Shown: piece after piece, positions 33,932 through 41,764 of the stretch
How the letters are laid out: each line of letters begins with the position of its first letter
Position numbering within the stretch: position 1 is the stretch's first letter
DNA from: Mycobacterium kyorinense
GTDB taxonomy: Bacteria > Actinomycetota > Actinomycetes > Mycobacteriales > Mycobacteriaceae
Assembly (NCBI RefSeq): GCF_002101735.1
Contig: NZ_LQPE01000133.1
Span: 35,237-99,236 of the forward strand
Reading direction: 5' to 3'
Length of the DNA stretch: 64,000 nt
Translations under genes and position numbers: made by a program
Notes under the pieces: model-generated
What the model saw: only the letters and a program-made list of their open reading frames with translations
What the model was told of the DNA's origin: nothing
The model's database searches: none

Positions 33932-34522
33932 TCAGACTCCTAACGTCGTTCGGCGGGTGCGGCGCCGTCGGGCCGCGGCTACTTGCACGGCGCGCCGGCG
34001 GTGCGCGTCGAGGTCGGCGGGGTGGAACGCGGCGGCCGCGACGGCGACCGGGCGGCCGCGGTGGGCGGCGGCGACGTCGTAGAGCTCGGCGACGTCTTGC
34101 AGCGACTTGAGGGTGCGAACCGCGGGCGCGGCCGCGCCGAGCAAGGCCAGCGCGGTCAGCACGAACGGCCACACGCGGCCGGTGTCGTCGGTGAACCCCA
34201 TGTAGCCCTCGATAGAGCGGTCGGGCCAAGCACGCGGCAGCAACGTCGCGACTGCCTTGGGAACGCCGGCTAGGTCGCCGACGAGGATGTGCCCGCCGTC
34301 GGTCAGTCGCAGTCGCTCGACGTATCCGAGCGCTGGCGCGGCGTCGCCCATGCCGGTGTGGCCCAGCTTTACGACGGCTTTTCTGCCGAGGATGCCGGCC
34401 TCGTGGGCCTCGACGGCCGAGGCGAGGTGCTCGGGGCCGAATTCGAACTCGCCGGTGATGCCGTCCCAGCGGCCGACTTTCAGGAGCTCCAAGTTGGGCA
34501 CGCGGCGCACATCAACGGGCAT
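33932..34522 (-). CDS. Head maturation protease-like protein
   Basis: A 196-residue protein; GGGAGG lies 6 nt before the ATG at 34522. It follows the Mu I-type protease pattern: GRWDGITGEFEF, VVKLGHTGMGDAAPALGYVERL, WPDRSIEGYMGF and TALALLGAAAPAVRTL. The candidate catalytic His and Ser are in KLGH and RSIE. It would cleave scaffold or capsid protein during head maturation. Its first position in the head operon matches the usual order. Confidence 0.7.
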   Translation of the reverse strand: MPVDVRRVPNLELLKVGRWDGITGEFEFGPEHLASAVEAHEAGILGRKAVVKLGHTGMGDAAPALGYVERLRLTDGGHILVGDLAGVPKAVATLLPRAWPDRSIEGYMGFTDDTGRVWPFVLTALALLGAAAPAVRTLKSLQDVAELYDVAAAHRGRPVAVAAAAFHPADLDAHRRRAVQVAAARRRRTRRTTLGV

Positions 34523-34533
34523 GGTTGCCTCCC

Positions 34534-34932
34534 TCAGCCGGCGCGGCGACCGGCCTTGCGCTCGGCGCGCTCGACGACGACGCGGGCTGGGAGTAGCCAG
34601 CGGTTGCCGGCGCGGCGCGCAGGAAGCCGGCCGCGGCGCACGAGGTCGCGAACATTGGCGGCGCTACAGCCAAGGAGCCGGGCGGCTTCGTCGGTGTCGA
34701 CGAGGTCATAGGCTGCATGGTCACTCACGTCGAGCTCAGAGTGCACGCCGCGCAAGTGATTTCGCCCGTTTTCTTGCGCGGGGGTGAGCGCTGCGCATGA
34801 TTTTCTGAGTCGGCGGGCAAAATCCGCGAGGCGAGGCGACGGGCGCATGCTGCGGCACACGTGGTCGAGAAAATCGGCCAGATACGCCGCGTCGTCGACA
34901 GTGAGATACAGGCCGTGCTGAGCGGTAATCAC
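34534..34932 (-). CDS. Helix-turn-helix protein (AlpA/HTH_17 C-terminal domain)
   Basis: From the GTG at 34932, overlapping the upstream stop (GTGA), 132 residues; the longer open frame is rejected. The C-terminal about 55 residues carry an HTH_17 domain: LVDTDEAARLLGCSAANVRDLVRRGRLP, then GNRWLLPARVV. The N-terminal part is helical without known domain. It is a likely regulator of the head operon or of DNA replication. Confidence 0.6.
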   Translation of the reverse strand: MITAQHGLYLTVDDAAYLADFLDHVCRSMRPSPRLADFARRLRKSCAALTPAQENGRNHLRGVHSELDVSDHAAYDLVDTDEAARLLGCSAANVRDLVRRGRLPARRAGNRWLLPARVVVERAERKAGRRAG

Positions 34933-35306
34933 GTTGGACCCTCGTCTCCGCCGCGGAACCGGCGCAGCGCCTCGTCGAGTTCGTCGGGGTCGATCGCCGG
35001 CCAGGCGTCGGTGTCGAGCTTCTCGGCGCCGACTTGGGCTACCAGCCGTTCCATGTACTCCCGCATCGTGCCGATGATCGGTTCCAGATACTCGGGATGC
35101 TCGGTGCTTTTCTCGGCGATCAGATGCAGGGCGCGGATGCACATCTTGATCAGATAGTCCTCGTGTTCGCCTTAGCGGTAGCCGGCCACCCGCCGATACA
35201 CCTCGCGGGTGAGTCGCGGGTCGCCGGTGAACAGCGCCACCACGTACTGCGCCGCGGTGTAGTCGCGGCGCGCCTCGGCGAGTTCGTCGTCGGGTTTCGC
35301 GGTCAT
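34929..35306 (-). pseudogene. Gene split by an in-frame stop codon
   Basis: From ATG 35306 with a strong AGGAGG site, 44 codons (MTAKPDDELAEARRDY to YRRVAGYR) end at a TAA at 35174-35172. The same frame then stays open for 80 more codons (GEHEDYLIKMCIRALHLIAEKS onward) to 34929. The downstream part has only ATG 35144 as start, with no good ribosome site. Together they read as one continuous helical, acidic protein of about 125 residues, so the TAA looks like a recent nonsense mutation (or a recoding site). Product unknown; the 3' part is coupled to the HTH gene by GTGA. Confidence 0.65.
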
Positions 35307-35468
35307 CGGTGGTCCTCCTGATGGTTGGCTGAATGTCGATTGCCACGACGGTGGCGGCCGATCATGGTCGCACCTCGTTTTCCGCGCACGCGGTCTGTTG
35401 GTTACCTACGAGGCTGGTTTGCTCTCGGTAACCACGCATTTGAAGCGACCAGAGAGTTACGTTCGTCT

Positions 35469-35690
35469 TGCACGTCAGTGCACGACGGTAATGGGTATTC
35501 CCTTGGGTATTCCCTTGTTGCACCCACGGGGGTGCATTTGAAATGCACGGCAGCGGTGCATGTTGCGGCCTGTCATGATGCACAAAAAACGGTGCATCAT
35601 GATGCACGGTTTCCGTGCATGTTGAATGCCGTTGTGATGCACCGAAACCGTGCATGTTGCGCCGCGTCATGATGCACTCTTTCCGTGCAC
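35469..35690. repeat. Helically phased palindrome array (GTGCAT/ATGCAC)
   Basis: Five inverted pairs: GTGCAT at 35532, 35556, 35592, 35615, 35650 with ATGCAC at 35543, 35578, 35602, 35637, 35672. Half-site spacings are 11, 22, 10, 22 and 22 bp, close to whole helical turns. The pairs alternate short (16-17 bp) and long (28 bp) units. Flanking TTGCAC/GTGCAC sites lie at 35468-35483, 35518 and 35685. A 12-bp tandem repeat, GGGTATTCCCTT, is at 35493-35516. The array overlaps the end of the initiator-like gene. It is a strong candidate for an origin iteron cluster or multi-site operator. The 35307-35666 gap has no convincing gene. Confidence 0.8.
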
Positions 35691-36086
35691 CTTGGATGGC
35701 AACTCAATCGGCCTACTTTGCTCGGCGCGCTCCCAATCGGTGAACCGTCGACCGCCGGCCGCGACGACGTAGGCTCGGCGCTTCTGGACCTCTCGCCCGT
35801 CGCGCATGTATCTGCGGATCACGAGGCGGCCGTCCTTTTCGGCGTTTGCTAGAGCACGCTTGACGCGGTCGCGGTTGAGGCTCCACCCGAACTCTTTCGC
35901 CATGAGGGCCGGCGACGTCTCGAACGGCCTCCCGCCGCCGCCGGCGTGCGAGAGCAGATAGGCCATGACCACGAAACCGTCGGAGTCGAGACGCGACTTG
36001 TGCGCGCCGACCCGAATCAGGTCGTTGCATAGGTAGAAATAACCCCCACGGGGGCGGTCGCCGATCACGTGGATTGGGTGACCCAT
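35667..36086 (-). CDS. Putative replication initiator-like winged-helix protein (element 2)
   Basis: From the ATG at 36086 (MGHPIHVIGDRPRGGYFYL), 139 residues, coupled to the upstream stop as TGATG. Residues about 20-100 look like a winged helix (FYLCNDLIRVG, SDGFVVMAYLLSH, ALMAKEFGWSLNRDRVKRALANAEKDGRLVI seen as consecutive motifs), typical of phage replication-initiation or regulatory proteins. The palindrome array begins within its last codons and continues downstream, as expected of an initiator next to its origin. Function is inferred from fold style and context. Confidence 0.55.
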   Translation of the reverse strand: MGHPIHVIGDRPRGGYFYLCNDLIRVGAHKSRLDSDGFVVMAYLLSHAGGGGRPFETSPALMAKEFGWSLNRDRVKRALANAEKDGRLVIRRYMRDGREVQKRRAYVVAAGGRRFTDWERAEQSRPIELPSKVHGKSAS

Positions 36087-36280
36087 CAGGGCACCGCCTC
36101 GCAGCAGGCCGCGCCGGCCGGCAGCGGCTCGTGTTGCCCGCATTCTCGGCAGAGTCGATCGAGGAGCTCGGCACCACGGCCGAGGTGAGGTCGTCGGGTG
36201 GGCGCGGTAGGCTTGCCGCGATCGCCTAGATCGCTCGGCGCCCCGGCCTCGCTGTCGGGGTGCCGTTGTCTGTAGGTCAC
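36086..36280 (-). CDS. Small Cys-rich protein in the early operon
   Basis: A 64-residue frame starting MTYRQRHPDSEAG. Its ATG overlaps the Xis-like stop (ATGA) and its stop overlaps the initiator-like start (TGATG), which strongly supports translation. It has CRECG and CC near the C-terminus, a possible metal site. Function unknown. Confidence 0.6.
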   Translation of the reverse strand: MTYRQRHPDSEAGAPSDLGDRGKPTAPTRRPHLGRGAELLDRLCRECGQHEPLPAGAACCEAVP

Positions 36281-36474
36281 GCCGAGGCGGCCGCGGTGAG
36301 CCGATCAATGTACGCGTCAATTGATTTCGCGGTGATAAAGCCCCGACGTCCTACGTTCACGCGCACGATCTGGCCTTGGTTGACTAGTTGCCATAACGTC
36401 GTTCGGCTGATGCCGCCAAGTGCGGCGCGGGCCTCGTCGTAGGGCAGTAGCAGCCGCTCAGGTTTGCCGTCCAT
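36277..36474 (-). CDS. Excisionase/AlpA-like helix-turn-helix protein (element 2)
   Basis: From the ATG at 36474 (MDGKPERLLLPYDEARAAL), 65 residues. The HTH_17 pattern is clear: ALGGISRTTLWQLVNQGQIVRVNVGRRGF, then ITAKSIDAYIDRL. AAGGAG lies about 12 nt upstream. It is the first gene of the minus-strand early operon and divergent from the integrase operon. Likely excisionase and/or regulator. Confidence 0.78.
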   Translation of the reverse strand: MDGKPERLLLPYDEARAALGGISRTTLWQLVNQGQIVRVNVGRRGFITAKSIDAYIDRLTAAASA

Positions 36475-36541
36475 TTGTCGGTGTCGCTCCTTAATGTTCG
36501 TTTGTGTCTGCACACGCCTCGCGTGGCCTCTTGCAATCATT

Positions 36542-36576
36542 GGCTAACGGTGGCAACGTTGTCGTTGCCATTAGCC
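36542..36576. promoter_or_regulatory. Operator palindrome between divergent xis and int operons
   Basis: TGGCAACG (36551-36558) and CGTTGCCA (36563-36570) are a perfect 8-bp inverted repeat with a 4-bp centre. It is enclosed by GGCTAA (36542-36547) and TTAGCC (36571-36576). The nested symmetry in a 130-bp divergent intergenic region suggests a repressor site controlling both directions. Confidence 0.6.
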
Positions 36577-36606
36577 CCCTAGTTTTTGGCATGGCTGGAG
36601 GTGTTT

Positions 36607-37239
36607 GTGCGAGCCGTGGTGCGGGAGACGGTCGCCATAAAGGCCGCGGTCGGTGACGGCGAGGTCCAGATCGGCGAGGTGAGTTGGCCCTTCGGGACAC
36701 CCGTCGTCGCGGTCCGTGACGTCTATATGCCCGAGACAGTCGATGTGTGGGGCCGCTTTCCTGGCAAGTCCGACCAGCCGCTACTACGTCTCAAACTTGA
36801 TGTGCGCCAAGGCATTCCATCGTTCACCCGTGTTGAGATTGAGGCGACACCAAACGGCGCCGAGGTGACCGGTGTCCACCTCGGCCTCGTTCGCGACAAT
36901 CTCGAATGGTGGCGTGAGGTGGTTGTGCAGCGTTGCGCGCAAAGTGAGCCCGCGCATGACCTCACGAGCGAACCTGTGTGGGCCGACTCGCGGGCGGCGA
37001 GCGCGGCGGTCAAACAGGCCCGGCGCGGCGCACCGCGTAAGGCGACCGAGGCACGACACGAACGCGTCGCCGCGGTCTACCGCGCCCACCTCGACGAAAA
37101 ACCGCTCGACGCGATCAGGGACGCATTCCGTAACACCAACGGCGAGAGGATCAGCCGGCGCACGGCCGCGCGCTACGTCGAGGAGGCGCGCAAGGCCGGA
37201 CACCTCCCACCGACCACACCCGGCAAGAAAAAGGCATGA
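36607..37239 (+). CDS. Hypothetical protein preceding the integrase
   Basis: From the GTG at 36607 (GGAGG 5 nt upstream), 210 residues; TTG 36586 is an alternative. The N-terminal about 120 residues are of unknown fold. The C-terminus (EARHERVAAVYRAHLDEKPLDAIRDAF, ISRRTAARYVEEARKAGHLPPT) looks like a DNA-binding helical repeat common in actinobacterial element proteins located just upstream of integrases. It ends 4 bp before the integrase ATG, so it is probably co-translated with it. Confidence 0.65.
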   Translation: MRAVVRETVAIKAAVGDGEVQIGEVSWPFGTPVVAVRDVYMPETVDVWGRFPGKSDQPLLRLKLDVRQGIPSFTRVEIEATPNGAEVTGVHLGLVRDNLEWWREVVVQRCAQSEPAHDLTSEPVWADSRAASAAVKQARRGAPRKATEARHERVAAVYRAHLDEKPLDAIRDAFRNTNGERISRRTAARYVEEARKAGHLPPTTPGKKKA

Positions 37240-37243
37240 GCAG

Positions 37244-38431
37244 ATGAGTAGGCAGCAGCTACCCCCGCAGATCAAGAAAGTCGACGTAACCGACCGCAAG
37301 ACGGGCAAAACCGTTGTGCGCTATCAGGTCACGGTCGACGCCGGTAGCGATCCCATCACCGGCCGGCGCCGACAGGTACGCCGGCGCTTCAAGACCGAGC
37401 GCGAGGCACGCGAGGAGCTTGGGAGGATCACCGAGCAGGCCGCGACCGACACGTTCGTTCCGCGTAAGGCGGTGACTGTCGAGGAGTTGTGCAAAGACTG
37501 GTTGGCGTCGCTGCACAACGCCCGCCCGACCACGGTCAACGCCTACCGCTACAGCCTGGCCCCGCTGCGCGAGCGTCACGGCGACCTTGTGGCCCAGAAA
37601 CTCACCCGCCCCGACTTGGACCGCCTGCTGACCGATCTGCGCGACGGCGGCACCACGACGGCCAAAGGTCACCCGCGCCGGCCGTGGTTGCCGCGGTCGC
37701 TGAACAAGGCTGTCGACGCCTGGCGTGCGGTCCTGGCCTACGGCGTCGAGCGCCGGGAGCTTTCGCACAACGTGGCCGCGTCGATGCGCAAGGCTCCTCG
37801 CGTGCATCGGGAGATGGCGACCTACACGCCCGAGGAGATTCGCCGCGTGCTGCGGGCCGCTGACAAGGACCGCAACGGGCACCTCTGGTATCTGGCGCTG
37901 TCCGGTCTGCGCCGCGGTGAGATTGCGGGGTTGCGGTGGTCGGACGTCGACCTCGATGCCGGGACGGTCAGCGTCGAGCGCAACCGGGTGCAGGCCGGCG
38001 CGGGCAACGTCGTCGAGAACGAACCGAAAACGCTGTCGTCGCGGCGGGTGTTGCCGCTCGACGAGGGACTAGTCGGTGTTCTCAAGCGGGCGTCGGCCCG
38101 CTACGCGCAAGAGCGGTTGTCGCTCGGGCCGGCGCACCGAGATAGCGGCTACGTCGCGGTGAACGAGATTGGCGAGCCGTACACGCCCGACACGCTCACG
38201 CGCATGTGGCTCAAGCTGGCCAAGGCGGCCGGTGTGCGCCCGATCCGGCTGCACGATGCCCGCCACTCCTGCGGGACCGCGATGCATCTGCGCGGGGTGC
38301 CGCTGGCCGTCATCGCGAAGTGGCTCGGTCATGCTGACGCCTCGATCACGGCGCGCCTGTACGCCCACAGTCAGGACGACGCGCTGCGCGCTGCCGGGCA
38401 GAGTTTGGGCGCGGTTGTGACATCCTCGTGA
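37244..38431 (+). CDS. Tyrosine integrase of element 2
   Basis: From the ATG at 37244, 395 residues; longer in-frame versions overlap the previous gene and are rejected. Domains: N-terminal arm-binding (to about 70), SAM-like core-binding (about 75-175), catalytic. Catalytic residues: Arg223 (SGLRRGE), Lys262 (NEPKTLSS), His337-x-x-Arg340 (HDARH), His363 (WLGHADAS) and Tyr373. It differs clearly from the element 1 integrase. Its last codons overlap the right arm-type repeat, and the attachment core lies about 75 bp downstream. Confidence 0.93.
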   Translation: MSRQQLPPQIKKVDVTDRKTGKTVVRYQVTVDAGSDPITGRRRQVRRRFKTEREAREELGRITEQAATDTFVPRKAVTVEELCKDWLASLHNARPTTVNAYRYSLAPLRERHGDLVAQKLTRPDLDRLLTDLRDGGTTTAKGHPRRPWLPRSLNKAVDAWRAVLAYGVERRELSHNVAASMRKAPRVHREMATYTPEEIRRVLRAADKDRNGHLWYLALSGLRRGEIAGLRWSDVDLDAGTVSVERNRVQAGAGNVVENEPKTLSSRRVLPLDEGLVGVLKRASARYAQERLSLGPAHRDSGYVAVNEIGEPYTPDTLTRMWLKLAKAAGVRPIRLHDARHSCGTAMHLRGVPLAVIAKWLGHADASITARLYAHSQDDALRAAGQSLGAVVTSS

Positions 38432-38433
38432 CA
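38414..38433. repeat. Candidate integrase arm-type site, element 2 right
   Basis: GTTGTGACA then CGTGACA: GTGACA units at 38417 and 38428, 11 bp apart, matching 28071-28090. It overlaps the integrase stop codon and lies 72 bp from the attachment core. Confidence 0.7.
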
Positions 38434-38505
38434 CTGAGCCCATTTTCGGGAGCCGGGCGCGCCTAGGCGATGCGCTTAGGTGCAGGTCAGAGGGTGTTTC
38501 AGATG

Positions 38506-38552
38506 GTGCCCCCGGCAGGATTCGAACCTGCGGCCTTCTGCTCCGGAGGCAG
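38506..38552. repeat. Right attachment-site copy within the intact tRNA-Arg
   Basis: These 47 bp are identical to 27888-27934. They form the 3' half of the functional tRNA-Arg, so element 2 carries a copy that restores the tRNA on integration. Confidence 0.92.
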
Positions 38553-38579
38553 ACGCTCTATCCCCTGAGCTACGGGGGC
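38507..38579 (-). tRNA. tRNA-Arg (anticodon CCG)
   Basis: The minus strand folds as a full cloverleaf. The acceptor GCCCCCG pairs with CGGGGGC, the D-arm is GCTC..GAGC, the anticodon stem TCTGC/GCAGA has loop CTCCGGA (anticodon CCG, reads CGG), and the T-arm contains GTTCGAATC. CCA is encoded at 38506-38504. It is the integration site for both elements and lies next to argS, as in M. tuberculosis. Confidence 0.95.
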
Positions 38580-38679
38580 GCACGCGCGAGATGCTGCGCC
38601 ATAGGGCCCAGCCAGACTAACGCATCACAGCAGCCGGCTGACCACCGGAACGGATTCGGGTCGCGAGCACCACAGCCCA

Positions 38680-38685
38680 TAGGAT
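38680..38685 (+). promoter_or_regulatory. Candidate -10 of argS
   Basis: TAGGAT at 38680-38685 lies 8 nt before the argS GTG and would give a leaderless or near-leaderless transcript. No ribosome site is visible before the GTG. The -35 is not obvious. Confidence 0.35.
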
Positions 38686-38693
38686 GGACGTTC

Positions 38694-40346
38694 GTGACCC
38701 CCGCCGACCTGGCTGAGCTGCTCAGGAACACCGCAACCGCGGTGCTGACCGAGCGCGGCCTCGACACCGCCGCGCTGCCGGCTGCGGTCACCGTCGAGCG
38801 GCCCCGCAACCCCGAACACGGCGACTACGCCAGCAACCTGGCGCTGCAGGTCGCCAAGAAGGTCGGTGCCAACCCGCGCGAGCTGGCCGGATGGCTGGCC
38901 GACGCGCTCACGCAAGCCGACGGCATCGCCTCGGCCGAGGTCGCCGGACCAGGCTTCATCAACCTGCGCCTCGATGCGTCGGCGCAGGGCGTCATCGTCA
39001 ACAACGTCATCGACGCCGGCGCCACATACGGCCACTCCGAGGCCCAGGCCACCCACAAGGTCAACCTCGAGTTCGTCTCGGCCAACCCCACGGGTCCCAT
39101 CCACATCGGCGGCACCCGCTGGGCCGCGGTCGGCGACGCCCTCGGCCGGTTGCTGACCACCCAGGGCGCCGACGTCACACGCGAGTACTACTTCAACGAC
39201 CACGGCGCGCAGATCGACCGCTTCACCAACTCGCTGATTGCCGCCGCCAAGGGCGAGCCGACGCCCGAGGACGGATACGCGGGCAGCTACATCACCGATA
39301 TCGCCGCGCAGGTGCTTGAAAAAGCCCCCGACGTGCTCAGCCAACCAGAAGCACAGCAGCACGAGACGTTCCGGGCCATTGGCGTCGACTTGATGTTCAC
39401 TCACATCAAGCAGTCGTTGCACGACTTCGGCACCGACTTCGACGTGTACACCCACGAAGAGTCGATGCACACCAGCGGCCGGGTCGCCCAAGCCATCGAA
39501 AAGCTGCGCGAGAACGGCAACATCTACGAGAAGGACGGCGCAACCTGGTTGCGCACCAGTGCTTTTGGCGACGACAAGGACCGCGTCGTCATCAAGAGCG
39601 ACGGCAAACCCGCCTACATCGCCGGCGATCTGGCCTACTACCTGGACAAGCGGCAGCGCGGCTTCGACCTGTGCATCTACATGCTCGGCGCCGACCATCA
39701 CGGCTACATCTCCCGGTTGAAGGCCGCTGCCGCGGCGTTCGGTGACGACCCGGCCACCGTCGAGGTTCTCATCGGCCAAATGGTCAACCTGGTCCGCGAC
39801 GGCCAGCCGATCAAGATGAGCAAGCGCGCCGGAACCGTGATCACCCTCGACGACCTCGTCGAGGCGATCGGTGTCGACGCCGCGCGCTACAGCCTGATTC
39901 GCTCCTCGGTGGACACCCCGATCGACATCGACCTGGCGCTGTGGTCGTCGGCATCCAACGAAAACCCGGTCTACTACGTGCAATACGCACACGCCCGGCT
40001 CTCGGCGCTGGCTCGTAACGCCGCAGAGCTGGGCTTGACCCCGGACACCAGCCACCTCGAACTGCTCACCCACGACAAAGAGGGCACGCTGATCCGCGGC
40101 CTCGGCGAGTTCCCCCGGGTGCTCAAAACCGCGGCGTCGCTGCGCGAACCGCACCGGGTGTGCCGCTACCTGGAGGACCTCGCCGGCGACTACCACCGGT
40201 TCTACGACTCCTGCCGGGTATTGCCGCAAGGCGACGAGGAACCGAACGAGCTGCACACCGCGCGTCTGGCGTTGTGCCAGGCCACCCGTCAGGTCATTGC
40301 CAACGGCTTGGCAATCCTGGGCGTCACCGCTCCGGAGCGAATGTGA
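38694..40346 (+). CDS. argS: Arginyl-tRNA synthetase
   Basis: A 550-residue class I synthetase starting with GTG. The HIGH-type motif PTGPIHIGG is at about 132-140 and the KMSKR motif at 374-378. The C-terminal DALR-type anticodon domain includes [15 protein letters not shown]. It charges tRNA-Arg and lies next to a tRNA-Arg gene. Its stop overlaps the lysA start (GTGA), beginning the argS-lysA-hom-thrC-thrB-rho series known from mycobacteria. Confidence 0.96.
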   Translation: MTPADLAELLRNTATAVLTERGLDTAALPAAVTVERPRNPEHGDYASNLALQVAKKVGANPRELAGWLADALTQADGIASAEVAGPGFINLRLDASAQGVIVNNVIDAGATYGHSEAQATHKVNLEFVSANPTGPIHIGGTRWAAVGDALGRLLTTQGADVTREYYFNDHGAQIDRFTNSLIAAAKGEPTPEDGYAGSYITDIAAQVLEKAPDVLSQPEAQQHETFRAIGVDLMFTHIKQSLHDFGTDFDVYTHEESMHTSGRVAQAIEKLRENGNIYEKDGATWLRTSAFGDDKDRVVIKSDGKPAYIAGDLAYYLDKRQRGFDLCIYMLGADHHGYISRLKAAAAAFGDDPATVEVLIGQMVNLVRDGQPIKMSKRAGTVITLDDLVEAIGVDAARYSLIRSSVDTPIDIDLALWSSASNENPVYYVQYAHARLSALARNAAELGLTPDTSHLELLTHDKEGTLIRGLGEFPRVLKTAASLREPHRVCRYLEDLAGDYHRFYDSCRVLPQGDEEPNELHTARLALCQATRQVIANGLAILGVTAPERM

Positions 40347-41761
40347 GCGCACATCCTGCCGGCCCACGACACGCCGAGGAAATCCATCACGCGGGCATGC
40401 CGCCGCGGCCGCAGACCTCGCAGGAACTGCTAGGCCTAGCGCCGAATGTCTGGCCGCGCAACGCAGTTCGCGGCAAAGACGGCACCGTCACTATCGCGAA
40501 CATCTCGGTGACCGAGCTCGCACGGGAGTACGGCACACCGCTTTTCGTCATCGACGAAGACGACTTCCGCTCGCGGTGCCGGGAGATGGCCCAGGCATTC
40601 GGCGGCGGGGAGAACGTCCACTACGCCGCAAAGGCATTCCTGTGCACGGAGATAGCGCGGTGGATCGATGACGAGGGACTCTGCCTCGATGTGTGCACCG
40701 GCGGAGAGCTGGCCGTCGCGCTGCACGCCGACTTCCCGCCCGAGCGGATCGCCTTGCACGGCAACAACAAATCGGTTGCCGAGCTGACTGCCGCAGTCAA
40801 GGCCGGAATCGGACACGTCGTGCTGGACTCGATGACCGAGATCGAGCGCCTCGACGCCATCGCGGCCGAAGCCGGTGTGGTCCAGGATGTCCTGATCCGC
40901 GTGACGGTCGGCGTGGAGGCCCACACCCACGAGTTCATCTCCACCGCGCACGAGGACCAGAAGTTCGGGCTGTCGCTGACCAACGGCGCGGCGATGGCCG
41001 CCGTGAAACGCGTCTTCGCCACCGACAACCTCAGATTGGTTGGCCTGCACAGCCATATCGGTTCACAGATCTTCGAGGTGGACGGGTTCGAGCTGGCGGC
41101 GCACCGTGTCATCGGTCTGCTGCACGACATCGTCGCCGAGTTCGGTGTCGACAAGACGGCGCAGATCTCGACCGTCGACCTCGGCGGAGGCCTGGGGATC
41201 TCGTACCTGCCGCCTGACGATCCGCCGCCACTCGGCGACTTGGCCGCCAAGCTCAGCGCCATCGTGCGCCACGAATCCGCGGCGGTGGGTCTGCCCGCGC
41301 CCCGGCTGGTCGTCGAGCCGGGCCGCGCGATCGCCGGCCCCGGGACCATCACGCTCTACGAGGTCGGCACCGTCAAGGACGTCGACGTGAGCGCCACGGC
41401 ACAGCGCCGCTACGTCAGCGTCGACGGCGGCATGAGCGACAACATCCGTACCGCGCTCTACGCCGCGGAGTACGACGTACGGCTGGCCTCCAGGGTCAGC
41501 GATGCCGAGTCGATGCTGGCGCGCGTAGTCGGAAAGCACTGCGAGAGCGGCGATATCGTCGTGCGCGATGCCTGGGTCCCGGCCGACCTGCAACCCGGCG
41601 ACCTGGTGGCCGTGGCGGCAACCGGCGCGTATTGCTACTCGCTGTCGAGCCGCTACAACCTGATCGGCCGCCCGGCAGTGGTGGCCGTGCGCGACGGGCA
41701 GGCCAGACTGGTCCTACGCCGGGAGACCGTCGACGACCTGTTGAGCTTGGAGGTGAGCTGA
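40343..41761 (+). CDS. lysA: Diaminopimelate decarboxylase
   Basis: The GTG at 40343 overlaps the argS stop, giving 472 residues, about 25 more at the N-terminus than M. tuberculosis LysA. The PLP lysine is Lys97 in HYAAKAF. Other family motifs are [28 protein letters not shown] and VEPGRAI, with CESGDI in the C-terminal domain. The enzyme makes lysine from meso-diaminopimelate, the last step of lysine synthesis. Confidence 0.96.
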   Translation: MSAHPAGPRHAEEIHHAGMPPRPQTSQELLGLAPNVWPRNAVRGKDGTVTIANISVTELAREYGTPLFVIDEDDFRSRCREMAQAFGGGENVHYAAKAFLCTEIARWIDDEGLCLDVCTGGELAVALHADFPPERIALHGNNKSVAELTAAVKAGIGHVVLDSMTEIERLDAIAAEAGVVQDVLIRVTVGVEAHTHEFISTAHEDQKFGLSLTNGAAMAAVKRVFATDNLRLVGLHSHIGSQIFEVDGFELAAHRVIGLLHDIVAEFGVDKTAQISTVDLGGGLGISYLPPDDPPPLGDLAAKLSAIVRHESAAVGLPAPRLVVEPGRAIAGPGTITLYEVGTVKDVDVSATAQRRYVSVDGGMSDNIRTALYAAEYDVRLASRVSDAESMLARVVGKHCESGDIVVRDAWVPADLQPGDLVAVAATGAYCYSLSSRYNLIGRPAVVAVRDGQARLVLRRETVDDLLSLEVS

Positions 41762-41764
41762 GGC

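Larger units (their letters stand above)
27888..38552. mobile_element. Phage-satellite-like element 2, integrated at the same tRNA-Arg
   Basis: About 10.7 kb bounded by 47-bp perfect direct repeats (27888-27934, 38506-38552), with matched GTGACA pairs near both ends (28071-28090, 38414-38433). It contains a large methyltransferase at the left end, a minus-strand head module (protease, decoration, capsid, scaffold-like), HTH regulators, an initiator-like gene with a palindrome array, and an integrase operon at the right end. No terminase large subunit, portal, tail or lysis genes were found. The genes are unlike those of element 1, so this is a separate acquisition. Confidence 0.87.

Noticed and set aside
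35362..35670. 102-codon minus-strand frame rich in His/Cys
   Set aside because: It runs straight through the GTGCAT/ATGCAC array; composition reflects the repeats, no ribosome site.
40160..40342. Longer lysA start inside argS
   Set aside because: Extension is a shadow of argS; the GTG at 40343 in the stop overlap fits mycobacterial LysA.
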